A stretch of 64,000 nt of DNA from Parapedobacter koreensis (lineage in GTDB: Bacteria > Bacteroidota > Bacteroidia > Sphingobacteriales > Sphingobacteriaceae), in contig NZ_FNZR01000001.1 of the NCBI RefSeq assembly GCF_900109365.1, positions 558,001 through 622,000 on the forward strand, read 5' to 3'. Each line of letters starts with the position of its first letter. Position 1 is the first letter of the stretch. A model generated the notes under the pieces. That model did not search any database. It saw only the letters and a list, made by a program, of their open reading frames with translations, and had not been told where the DNA came from. The translations under genes and the position numbers were made by a program. Of this stretch, positions 18,733-27,521 are shown piece by piece.

Positions 18733-20907
18733 TTATTTAAGTGCAAATGCCACATAATTTCCTCCCAGTTTAGCCCCCCTTGCTCCGCCCGCTGCAATCA
18801 CCACATACTGCTTGCCCGCCACCTCATACGTAATCGGAGTAGCAAATCCACCCGCAGGTAGCTGGTATTCCCACAATAGGTTACCCGTTTTTTTATCGAA
18901 AGCCCGGATCCGTTCATCCCTTGTCGCTGCAATGAAAAGTAGCCCCCCAGCTGTTACAATCGGCCCCCCATAGCTTTCAGTACCGGTGATGGGCACGCCC
19001 TTTGCCGTCAATTCGGGAAACTCCCCAAGCGGTACCCGCCATCGGTATTCGCCGGTGTTCAAATCGATCGCGTTTAATGTGCCCCATGGTGGCTTCACTC
19101 CGGGGTAGCCATCTTGGTCGGTTAGCCGTTCCCACACTTTTTTTACATACAGGGGTTTGAAACCAAAAGACGGTGGTTTGCTGGCTTGCTGCCCGCCACT
19201 TTGCTGGTTGCCTGCCGACGGTGTTGCTATGGCTCTTGGATTGAGCAGGTAATCGACAATAGCGTCCCGATCATCCTCCGTCAAATGCTGGAAGGAAGGC
19301 ATCCTTCCGGTACCCGCTGTGACCACCTGTTTCAGCTGGGCCGCGGACATTCGATTGCCGACATCTGCGAGGCTGGGAAATTCCAGTCCATTTCCCTTCC
19401 GATCGCCTCCGTGGCAAGACGCACAGTTGATGGCATAAAGCGCGTTTCCCCTGGATAATAGCGCCGTCTCCTTATTCAACGCTACGGTGTCTATCATTTG
19501 AAGTATCCATGGATCGTCGTTTGCATTCACGTACAGTACGCCCTCCGGATCAGCGGCATTCCCGCCCCATTCGGCTCCGCCACTGTACCCAAACAGCAGT
19601 GTTCCCGCTGTATTCGGCAGTGAAAATTTATGATCCGAGTGGTATTTCAAGTATTGTTCTTTAATGTAAGCGTGTGACTCCGGCGAGATGTCGGTAATGT
19701 CCGCTTCCGTAAAGGCTTGCCTTGAAAAAGGCTGTGGCTTAAGCGGAAACTTTTGTGTAGGATACGGATATTCCCCGGGTAATCCATTGGTGGGCACCGC
19801 CCTTTCTTCTACAGGGAATAGCGGTGTCCCCTTATCCCGATCCAGCAAATACAATACCCCATCCTTTGTAGCCTGGGCCACTGCATCTACTTTTTTCCCT
19901 TGATGATTCACCGTAACCAAGTTGGGCTGGCAGGATATGTCACGATCCCATAGGTCATGGTGTATGGTTTGGTAATGCCAGGCCAATTTTCCCGTCTCTG
20001 CATGGAGTGCCACCACGCAATTGGCAAACAGGTTGCTGCCTTTCCTATCGCCCCCATAGAAATCCGATGCCGGAGAACCGGTACCGAAATACACCATCCC
20101 GCGCTTTTCGTCCAGGACCATGCCTGCCCAGCTGTTGGCCCCTCCTATCTTTTGATAGGCGCTATCCGGCCAGGTATCGTAGCCTGCCTCACCCGGATGC
20201 GGGATGGTATGGAACACCCAACGCAGCTCGCCGGTGTTCACATCAAATGCGCGAACATGGCCGGGAGCCGCATTACCGCTCTCCGATACTGCCGAACCCA
20301 CAATATAAATATCTTCATGGATCACACCCGGACTGGTGGCATTTATGGATAGTCCGGCTACCTCTTTTTCCAACCCGTCTCCGATGCCTGCATATAAATT
20401 GACCACCCCCTGCTCTCCGAAACTTGCGACGCGTTCACCGCTGATCGCATCAATAGCATACAAGCTCGGACCAACCGTATACAGGATCCGCTTGTCGTTG
20501 CCCCGTTCCCAATAAGCGACTCCCCTACTGACATGGATCCTGCTTTCAGGTGGTTCGAATTTCCACAGCAATTCACCACTACCCGCATCCAAAGCGAACA
20601 ATTTTAGGGCCGGTGTTGTACCATACAGGATGCCGTTTACAACGATAGGCTGGCATTGGATCTGCAACGCCCGTGGTTGCTTGCCCGGCTCCGGTTCTTC
20701 AGCAGCATTGAACATCCATGCCACCTCCAGTTGGTCCACATTGCTGGTATTGATTTGGTTGAGTGGCGAATACCGATTACCTGCTTTATTCCCACCATAG
20801 ACCGGCCAGTCCGTCCCCGTTTCATACGAATAAGTCCCTCGCTCTACGCAGGACATGTACCCCAGCCCTGCAATCAACAAATAACTGCAACATCTTATCC
20901 TCGTCAT
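18733..20907 (-). CDS. PQQ-type quinoprotein dehydrogenase with internal cytochrome c domain, lipoprotein (operon C)
   Basis: Second quinoprotein of the window, 724 residues, with the same layout as the 13487-15757 product: lipobox-like GLGYMSCVE, PQQ propeller (WVFHTIPHPGEAGYDTWP, KGSNLFANCVVALHAETGKLAWHYQTIHHDLWDRD), then a cytochrome c inserted near residue 490 (C495-A-S-C498-H499) with GRMPSFQHLTEDDRDAIVDYL. The propeller resumes with WGTLNAIDLNTGEYRWRVPLG. Predicted to oxidise a sugar in the periplasm and pass electrons to the respiratory chain. Lies 14 bp after the ManD-like gene and 16 bp before the mutarotase-like gene. The two copies are clearly divergent, which suggests different substrates or anomers rather than a recent duplication. 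Confidence 0.85.
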   Translation of the reverse strand: MTRIRCCSYLLIAGLGYMSCVERGTYSYETGTDWPVYGGNKAGNRYSPLNQINTSNVDQLEVAWMFNAAEEPEPGKQPRALQIQCQPIVVNGILYGTTPALKLFALDAGSGELLWKFEPPESRIHVSRGVAYWERGNDKRILYTVGPSLYAIDAISGERVASFGEQGVVNLYAGIGDGLEKEVAGLSINATSPGVIHEDIYIVGSAVSESGNAAPGHVRAFDVNTGELRWVFHTIPHPGEAGYDTWPDSAYQKIGGANSWAGMVLDEKRGMVYFGTGSPASDFYGGDRKGSNLFANCVVALHAETGKLAWHYQTIHHDLWDRDISCQPNLVTVNHQGKKVDAVAQATKDGVLYLLDRDKGTPLFPVEERAVPTNGLPGEYPYPTQKFPLKPQPFSRQAFTEADITDISPESHAYIKEQYLKYHSDHKFSLPNTAGTLLFGYSGGAEWGGNAADPEGVLYVNANDDPWILQMIDTVALNKETALLSRGNALYAINCASCHGGDRKGNGLEFPSLADVGNRMSAAQLKQVVTAGTGRMPSFQHLTEDDRDAIVDYLLNPRAIATPSAGNQQSGGQQASKPPSFGFKPLYVKKVWERLTDQDGYPGVKPPWGTLNAIDLNTGEYRWRVPLGEFPELTAKGVPITGTESYGGPIVTAGGLLFIAATRDERIRAFDKKTGNLLWEYQLPAGGFATPITYEVAGKQYVVIAAGGARGAKLGGNYVAFALK

Positions 20908-20921
20908 CAGGCAACATCGAT

Positions 20922-22295
20922 TTATGGCCGTATAATGGTACCATCATATTTGCGAATGGTCCATTTTGATTTAGTCCCTATCGGATATTTCGCTGCTTCT
21001 TTTTCATTGATGTCTATGCCCAGGCCGGGCGTTTCATTGACTTTGAAATACCCGTTTTCAATGGTAGGCGTGCCGGGAAATACTTCGTGTACCCGTTCAT
21101 TAAAAAACTGGGATTCCTGGATGCCGAAGTTCCAAACGGCAATATTGATGTTGTTATTGGCGGAATGCCCCACCGGAGAGGTGTCGCCCGGTCCGTGCCA
21201 AGCCGTGCGGACATTGAACCACTCGCCCAACCTTGCCACCTTCATGGCCGGTGTAATACCCCCGATTTGTGAAATATGGATGCGGATAAAATCAAAAAGC
21301 TGATTAGCCATGTAATCCCTGAACTCATTGATGTTGTTAAACAACTCACCCATGGCCAGCGGGACGGTTGTCGCCGCTCGCAATTTTTTAAACCAGCCCA
21401 TATTTTCCGGCGAAAACGGATCTTCAATGAAAAACGGCCGATATTCCTCCAACCGCTTAATCATGTTAATGGCATCTATCGGTTCAACCCGTTCGTGGAC
21501 ATCATGCAGCAGCTCGATGTCCTCTCCGAAGCGTTTCCTGACCGCCTCAAACATTTTGGGCGTATTCTTGAGGTAAGTACGCTGGTCCATAAATTCGTCT
21601 CCAGGCTTGCCATAGCCAGCTTTCTGGAAATCCGGCACGAAGTCCTGATTCAGTCCCACGCCACCGTATCCACCCTGTTGGATGCGAATATGCCTGAATC
21701 CCCGCTCGATATACCGGGCCACACTCTCGCATACCTCCTCAAAGTCGCGCCCACTGGCATGCGCATAGGTATCGATAGCAAAGCGCGTCTTCCCGCCCAA
21801 CAATTGATGTACCGGTACTTGAGCACGTTTGCCTTTGATATCCCACAGTGCCTGATCCAATCCCGACAAGGCATTGTTCAATACCGGACCATTACGCCAA
21901 TAGGAACTGACATAGGCCGATTGCCACATGTCTTCAATGTTGTCTACGTCCCTGCCCTGGCAAAATTCATTCAGATAGGTGTCAATGGCTGGGATCACAA
22001 CGGCGGCCCGCTGTGTATAAGTGGCACAACCTAATCCATAAAGTCCCGGTTCGGACGTTTCTACTTTCACGATGACCAGGTTGTTCCCTCCTGGAGCGGT
22101 GGTAATTGCCCGTACTTTCGTAATGGTTACCGGAGCTGCTCCCTTTGCATATTGGGGCGTTTCTTTGTCCAATGTCTTGGCCTTGGAAGTAGACATTCCC
22201 CCCAATAAACCGAACATACCTGCGGCCGAACCCATACCAAGCATTTTGAGCATGTCACGGCGATTAGCTAGTGTTGCTTTGTTTTTAGAATCCAT
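20922..22295 (-). CDS. Exported ManD-type sugar-acid dehydratase (enolase superfamily)
   Basis: Mandelate racemase/muconate lactonizing superfamily member closest in pattern to D-mannonate dehydratase (ManD/RspA) enzymes, which turn D-mannonate and sometimes D-gluconate into 2-keto-3-deoxygluconate. Metal ligands D265 (LLHDVHER), E291 (IEDP) and E317 (MGELFN) are spaced 26 and 26, exactly as in ManD (210, 236, 262). H267 matches the catalytic HDxH, and TAWHGPGDTSPVGHSAN carries the barrel-end His (H367). Unusually it begins NRRDMLKMLG followed by a hydrophobic stretch, a likely twin-arginine signal, so it should act in the periplasm. First gene of operon C, before a PQQ enzyme and a sugar-acid carrier. 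Confidence 0.85.
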   Translation of the reverse strand: MDSKNKATLANRRDMLKMLGMGSAAGMFGLLGGMSTSKAKTLDKETPQYAKGAAPVTITKVRAITTAPGGNNLVIVKVETSEPGLYGLGCATYTQRAAVVIPAIDTYLNEFCQGRDVDNIEDMWQSAYVSSYWRNGPVLNNALSGLDQALWDIKGKRAQVPVHQLLGGKTRFAIDTYAHASGRDFEEVCESVARYIERGFRHIRIQQGGYGGVGLNQDFVPDFQKAGYGKPGDEFMDQRTYLKNTPKMFEAVRKRFGEDIELLHDVHERVEPIDAINMIKRLEEYRPFFIEDPFSPENMGWFKKLRAATTVPLAMGELFNNINEFRDYMANQLFDFIRIHISQIGGITPAMKVARLGEWFNVRTAWHGPGDTSPVGHSANNNINIAVWNFGIQESQFFNERVHEVFPGTPTIENGYFKVNETPGLGIDINEKEAAKYPIGTKSKWTIRKYDGTIIRP

Positions 22296-22349
22296 AATGG
22301 TTAATGGTTATAAATTGGTGTTATGCGATTATTGTCGCAAAAAACTTTT

Positions 22350-22402
22350 CAAGAGTACGGCTGACCCGATAACAAAGTATTAACAAAAGCTTAATTGCGG
22401 GT
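22350..22402 (-). promoter_or_regulatory. Repeat promoter C: three 11-bp repeats plus -7 box (operon C)
   Basis: Plus-strand view: CAAGAGTA (22350-22357, reverse of -7 box TACTCTTG), a 12-bp spacer, units at 22370 (TAACAAAGTAT), 22381 (TAACAAAAGCT) and 22392 (TAATTGCGGGT, degenerate). The predicted leader to the dehydratase start at 22295 is about 50 nt. It lies in the 146-bp gap after the regulator gene. Confidence 0.78.
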
Positions 22403-22441
22403 CATTAAGCGGGCCTTTATTTATAAAAATCGCTGCTGTAC

Positions 22442-24997
22442 CTATGAAAGTACCTTCTTATAATCTTTGCCAAACTCCTCGCCGTAAATCTGACGATATT
22501 CATTGCAGAAATTTTCAAACGTCTGGGTAGCCAGTGAGTGATTGCCCATATAAGCCAGTGCCTTGCATTTAATCGTCATGGCCTCCTCATGCACCGGATC
22601 AAAATAGAAAATATAATTGGCAAGCTCGACCATGAACTCTGGGTCTTCGGCAATCTGTACACTTTCCGCGAAACGCATGTAGGTATTGATCACTTGGATG
22701 GAAGCCTCTGCCTTAAACGAGTCCAACCATTCATAATCCGTTTCGGAAAGGAAACCACCCCGCTGCACAATGACCGACAACTCCTTGATACGCTCCTTAT
22801 CCAATGCATCCTTGTTGGTAACGATGGCTAAATAATTCTTATAGTCAATATAAATATCATCATCGGCATCAAATCGCCAATAGCCCGTCTCTTTGGAAAT
22901 TTTCGCGCGTCCCATTCGCTCTAATATGGTATTGATTTTAGCAATGTTGACCGAACGGTTATTACGGGCGCTTTCGGTAGATTTGTCAAACCAAAATTGT
23001 TCGGTCAATTTTTCAGAACTGATACCCCGCCCCCAACGGATAGTATGCAGCAATACCACCAAAAACAGCTCTTTGATAAGCGGGGTGAAACTGCGTGTGA
23101 TGTCTGTTCCTCCGGTATCAAACAATTGCAAATCACCGCCGAAGAGAAATATACTGCTCTTATATTGCTGTTTTTCGATAGGTGCGGAGGAACGCATCTG
23201 CTCTTCCTTAGGTCGCACAATAGGCGACTGGGAATCGATAGGCGGAGCCGTATCCTTCGGATCCTTTTTGCGTCTCAATACGTATAATCCTACCAACACC
23301 ACTACTCCCAACCCAAGTCCGAGGTAGGCCATATTTCGGGTCAACCATTCATTTTGCGGGCTGTTCTTCGCCGTGTTATATGGTAGTGGCGGACTGTATA
23401 AGGAATAGATCTTGGCTGTGGTGACGTCTATATCGTCATAGTACAGCGTCACAGCCGCAAACCGTTTGCTATCTGGGCAATAATATAAATCCGAGAAGGA
23501 ACGAATATCATGAAACAAATAAGGAATCGCACCCCCAAGTTTTTTTAATTCAGGCTGGGTCAGCGAACCGGCAACCAATTGCAAATTGGCGTTATATTGG
23601 TGCTTTGGGAATATCAATCCATAATATTGATTGGTGGCTTCATCGATGACCAACGAATTGGCCCATACAAAATCGTCCTCGCCGGGTTCAAGTTCATATT
23701 TTTTTGAGAATGTTCGACTTTTAACATCAAAAAATTGTAAATCATACAAGTTGCGTGGGTTGAGCATTTGCTGGCCCGAGACGCTTCCATAGCCACCGAT
23801 AATATACGCTCCGTTTGGGGTGGCTCCCAAGGCAGCGAGGTACCGTGGAATCAACGGATCACCCGTTGCCTCAATATTGTGCCATGTACCATTCAAGCTG
23901 TATCGATGAATTTCGTTTTTGAACAAAAAATGTCCATATCCCCCGATAAAATACAAGCTACTGTCTGCTGGTGAATAAAACTTATTGAAATGAAGGTAGC
24001 TTGTACCTACTCCGGGGTAGTTAAAATTTTCGGACCAACTCAGTGAAGCAAAATCAAACACAGAAACAATGCGCTGATCGATACATATATTCAACAGTTG
24101 ATTGTGTGCCGTATCGAAAAAAGATTGGTTACCGTTCACTAACAACAAGGGACCGGAAGCGTATTTGAAAACATGGCGTTGTCCCGTTGGTACGTGGATT
24201 CGTAGCAGCGAGTCCCTGCCCACGATGAATACACTTTCTGTCTGGGGATCAAAAGCCGCACTTGCTCGTCCGCCCACCGTGATGTCCTGAAGCAATCCCC
24301 ACTCATAGTGCGATCGCCTAATCCATTGCGGGTTTCTGACCATGGCGGTCATTCCCTTCACTGCATCATCGATTTCCGTACCCTCTTCTTCATCCAACGG
24401 CCAATGGTGGGCCAAGCGATCGCCTTGCCGGACTTGTATATCCCGGATTTTCATCGCAGGTACGTCGGTGGTCTTAAACTCCTTATAGTTGTTGTATCCG
24501 AACAATACTTTCACGCAACCCCGTGGATCAATGGTCAACTGTTCATGGAAAACCTTGTCGCCACAGGTCACGATGACCTGTTTCGATTGTGCGTCCAATT
24601 TGATGGTTATTGGTACCCATTCATTGAACAAAGTGTTGGAATCGATATTAAATGCAATGTTGGAGAATTTCTCACCCATTACAATTTTAAAATGTTTCTC
24701 AACATTATCAAGCCGGTCATACAGCAAATCGATGTTAGTTTGATCATTTACGATGATCCGTACAACATAACCAAAATAATCCGACCGGTTCGGCACAAAG
24801 GAGAGATCAAATGACAGTTCGATATCATCATCAAAACAGATTTGTCCATCGCTGCTTAAGTCCAATCCCGTTCGCTGATCCGACACCGTTTCATGGCTGG
24901 CAAAACCCAACCCATACTGTGCATTAACAACTAGTGGAGATACGCATATACACCCTACGATGCACCACAGAATAATATGAAGAGTCCACGATCTCAA
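22442..24997 (-). CDS. Membrane-tethered LamG/Kelch sensor with SARP-like winged-helix output domain
   Basis: One-component transmembrane regulator, 851 residues. Signal peptide (1-26); concanavalin/LamG-like domain (about 30-230); Kelch/galactose-oxidase-like propeller (about 235-545, with FIGGYGHFLFKNEIHRY and YIIGGYGS blades); one membrane helix (about 556-574) followed by RRKK as stop signal; a flexible linker; an OmpR-type winged helix (about 620-712, with SSEKLTEQFWFDKSTESARNNRSVNIAKINTILE as the helix-turn-helix part); and an all-helical C-terminal repeat region (about 725-851) like the BTAD domain of SARP activators. A sugar-binding sensor outside and DNA binding inside are implied. 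SARPs bind 11-bp-spaced direct repeats, which is what the five promoters around it show. Confidence 0.8.
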   Translation of the reverse strand: MRSWTLHIILWCIVGCICVSPLVVNAQYGLGFASHETVSDQRTGLDLSSDGQICFDDDIELSFDLSFVPNRSDYFGYVVRIIVNDQTNIDLLYDRLDNVEKHFKIVMGEKFSNIAFNIDSNTLFNEWVPITIKLDAQSKQVIVTCGDKVFHEQLTIDPRGCVKVLFGYNNYKEFKTTDVPAMKIRDIQVRQGDRLAHHWPLDEEEGTEIDDAVKGMTAMVRNPQWIRRSHYEWGLLQDITVGGRASAAFDPQTESVFIVGRDSLLRIHVPTGQRHVFKYASGPLLLVNGNQSFFDTAHNQLLNICIDQRIVSVFDFASLSWSENFNYPGVGTSYLHFNKFYSPADSSLYFIGGYGHFLFKNEIHRYSLNGTWHNIEATGDPLIPRYLAALGATPNGAYIIGGYGSVSGQQMLNPRNLYDLQFFDVKSRTFSKKYELEPGEDDFVWANSLVIDEATNQYYGLIFPKHQYNANLQLVAGSLTQPELKKLGGAIPYLFHDIRSFSDLYYCPDSKRFAAVTLYYDDIDVTTAKIYSLYSPPLPYNTAKNSPQNEWLTRNMAYLGLGLGVVVLVGLYVLRRKKDPKDTAPPIDSQSPIVRPKEEQMRSSAPIEKQQYKSSIFLFGGDLQLFDTGGTDITRSFTPLIKELFLVVLLHTIRWGRGISSEKLTEQFWFDKSTESARNNRSVNIAKINTILERMGRAKISKETGYWRFDADDDIYIDYKNYLAIVTNKDALDKERIKELSVIVQRGGFLSETDYEWLDSFKAEASIQVINTYMRFAESVQIAEDPEFMVELANYIFYFDPVHEEAMTIKCKALAYMGNHSLATQTFENFCNEYRQIYGEEFGKDYKKVLS

Positions 24998-25035
24998 TGC
25001 CTTATTATAGATTTATGAATTGCAATATATCAATA

Positions 25036-25081
25036 ACCAATCCATACACCAAACAAATGAAAGTTTAGTGTATGGATTGGT
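25036..25081 (-). terminator. Strong stem-loop between the haem lipoprotein gene and the regulator gene
   Basis: Perfect 14-bp inverted repeat (25036-25049 with 25068-25081), one mismatch, then 4 bp more (AAAC/GTTT) and an 8-nt loop. It lies 94 bp after the stop of 25175-27382 and 39 bp before the regulator start, on the minus strand. There is no clear T run after it, so it may be a terminator needing other factors or an mRNA-stabilising stem. It has the same build as the stem at 3594-3629. Confidence 0.6.
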
Positions 25082-25174
25082 CAATTGCATTCGCCATTCA
25101 AAAATAGGCAATTTAAACCAATATGCGGTATAATATTATGGATATGCCACGATAGCAGTCAATTCGCTTTATCC

Positions 25175-27382
25175 TTAGTTGTCCAATTCTTCCTTGGTCC
25201 AGGGCTTGGTCCTGTCGGCCGTCTGCTCCCGTATGCGTTTTACCCTCCTTTCGCGAACAACAGATGCTTTATTACCCAGGTCATTGCGGATGTAGCTGAT
25301 TACTGCTGCGATGTACGCATCGTCATTAGCTCCCAGTGGAGGCATCATGTTGGTATACGTTTTGCCATTTATGGGCCCAGTAAGTCCATGAAGCAGAATC
25401 TTGACCAGCTTATCCGGATCTCCGTTTACGTCAGGATTTGAAGCCAGCGAAGGGGCCGCCGACCCACTCCCGCCAATGCTCATGCCCTTGCCGTCAAATC
25501 CGTGGCACGACGAACAGAATTCCTTGAAAATAGTAGCTCCACGGGCAACAAGCTTGCGGTCGGCTATTGCAAGCAATGCTGCCTCTTTTTCTGCCTGCGC
25601 ACGCTCAACCAACAGCGAAGCATATTTCTCCTGGGATGCGGCCAACATGTCGTCCGGATAGCGCTGCACCAAATGGTCAATAAGCGCCTTTGCTCGCTCC
25701 GAGCCATCAAATCGCATATTCAACGCCAATTGGAAGCGCACTTCAGGATCTGGATCTTCTTCAAGTGCAGCCAATGCTTCAAAGAGCCCTCCATCGCTTT
25801 CCCATTCCGATCCATCACCTATCCACACTGCGGTCCTCCGCACCTGTGCATCGCTGTCTTTCAACGCCGTTAGAAGCGTAGCACCATCCAAAACGCCAAG
25901 GCCTTCCAATGTCCACAGCGCATGGATACGTGCCAGCGGCTCGGGTGACGAAACAGCCATATCCCTAAGTGCCGGTGCTACCGATGTGTCTCCCCTCAAT
26001 ACCAGCAGCTTCTGTGCATTCTCGCGCCACCAGCCATTCGCATGCCCAAGGTGATGGACAAGCTGTGCCGGAGATTCGTCAAGCATTTTTGGTTGGGTCA
26101 TATCCCGCTCCATCCCTTCGTAAACCAACCGGTAGATTCGGCCCCTCCCGATGTTCTTATCCAAGCCCCGATCCAGGATCTTCGGCCGAAGGAAGCTTCC
26201 GTCTTTCGTCCATTCGCTCTCCTGGATGATACCCCGGTACATATCCACGATATACATATTGCCATCAGGGCCTGTCTGTGTATTCACCGGCCGGAAATTC
26301 ATGTCCGACGATGCGATGAATTCCTCATGATCGTATACGTTTGTCAATGTAATCTTCCCCCCGGTATTCGTCACCTTAGCGCGCCTAATCAGCCTGCCCA
26401 CAGGCTCGCAGATAAACAAGTCTCCCTTCATGTCCTCGGGCAATGAAGTCCCCCGGAAAACCGACTGTCCCGTGCATGCCGTGAAATGGTTCAACGTACT
26501 ATCCGGGCGGAGCCTGTTCAGCCCTCCTTGCACATCGGGCGTGGAAATCACCGGCCATACCGCCTTGAACTCGTCATCGTACTGGTCATTGAAATCCAAG
26601 CGTCCGTAATATGGGTTTTGCTGGAAGCCCAGTGCAGGGATTTCAGCACCAGCCGCTGAAAAATACAGCCGGCCATAATCGTCATTAGCCAATCCCCATT
26701 GACCGCCCGGACTTTCTTCCAGCTGCTCAGCAACCAACTTTCCGTCGGCATATCGATACCGTACATTCTCGACCGTCACGTAAATCCGGTTGTCCAGGTT
26801 CCACACTAAGCCACTTCGCTGGTGTTCCAGATTGTTTGTGTTTGGCCGGTCGTTTTGAAAAACGACTTCCTTTTCGTCAGCCACACCATCACCGTCGCTA
26901 TCCCTGTAACTATAAATACTGTTGTCAAATGTCTCGGCGACGAGCAACCTATCGTCCAATGTCAATATCATCCGTGGCAGCACCAAGCTGTCGATGAATA
27001 CCACCGACTTGTCCATCCGGCCATCCCCATCTGTATCTTCCAGCCGCTTTATCGAACAAACCGGTGTCATCTCGCCCGTACCGTTCACGTCCTGCATGTA
27101 CGTGTTCATCTCCGCGACGAACATCCGTCCATTGCCATCCCAGGCAATAGCGACGGGTTCATGGATCATCGGCTCACTCGCCACCAGCTCCAACCGATAC
27201 CCCGGCTGCAGGTAAATCCGTTCCATGCTCTCTTCCGGCGATAGGTATGCCCCCGAAGGGACCGTGTCTACGATAATGCGGCCATACTCATCCCGCTGCA
27301 AAGTCCCGCCACGCCTGTGGCAGGAAGACAACGCTAAGAGCGTGGATAAGCCTACTAACGTTGCTATATTTAATTTTGTCAT
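25175..27382 (-). CDS. PVC-type membrane-bound dehydrogenase-like lipoprotein with HEAT repeats and cytochrome c
   Basis: Lipoprotein (LLALSSCHRR) of 735 residues. N-terminal six-bladed propeller of the putative membrane-bound dehydrogenase type (about 40-430: GYRLELVASEPMIHEPVAIAWDGNGRMFVAEM, EDTDGDGRMDK, GPDGNMYIVDMYRGIIQES), then HEAT-like helical repeats (about 440-600) and a C-terminal mono-haem cytochrome c (CSSCHGFDGKG). This arrangement is abundant in planctomycetes and also found in Bacteroidota. It is thought to oxidise a sugar or related compound, but no reaction has been settled. It stands alone between the fusion hydrolase gene and the regulator gene, with 138 bp upstream and no copy of the repeat promoter, so it may be read through from promoter D. 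Confidence 0.8.
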   Translation of the reverse strand: MTKLNIATLVGLSTLLALSSCHRRGGTLQRDEYGRIIVDTVPSGAYLSPEESMERIYLQPGYRLELVASEPMIHEPVAIAWDGNGRMFVAEMNTYMQDVNGTGEMTPVCSIKRLEDTDGDGRMDKSVVFIDSLVLPRMILTLDDRLLVAETFDNSIYSYRDSDGDGVADEKEVVFQNDRPNTNNLEHQRSGLVWNLDNRIYVTVENVRYRYADGKLVAEQLEESPGGQWGLANDDYGRLYFSAAGAEIPALGFQQNPYYGRLDFNDQYDDEFKAVWPVISTPDVQGGLNRLRPDSTLNHFTACTGQSVFRGTSLPEDMKGDLFICEPVGRLIRRAKVTNTGGKITLTNVYDHEEFIASSDMNFRPVNTQTGPDGNMYIVDMYRGIIQESEWTKDGSFLRPKILDRGLDKNIGRGRIYRLVYEGMERDMTQPKMLDESPAQLVHHLGHANGWWRENAQKLLVLRGDTSVAPALRDMAVSSPEPLARIHALWTLEGLGVLDGATLLTALKDSDAQVRRTAVWIGDGSEWESDGGLFEALAALEEDPDPEVRFQLALNMRFDGSERAKALIDHLVQRYPDDMLAASQEKYASLLVERAQAEKEAALLAIADRKLVARGATIFKEFCSSCHGFDGKGMSIGGSGSAAPSLASNPDVNGDPDKLVKILLHGLTGPINGKTYTNMMPPLGANDDAYIAAVISYIRNDLGNKASVVRERRVKRIREQTADRTKPWTKEELDN

Positions 27383-27521
27383 AAAATGATTGTTTAGTTA
27401 GTTTACATTGCTTGTCTTAAGGATCGCCGGGCCAATGGGGTTCTAACCAACTATTTAGTTGTAGAAAATGGACAGCACTCTTGCCGCCCACTTTCCAAGA
27501 TAGGCCTTGATCGACAGTATA

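Noticed and set aside
25000-25174. Repeat promoter before the regulator gene (autoregulation)
   Set aside because: No TAACAA units at 11-bp spacing; only the 14-bp stem-loop is there.
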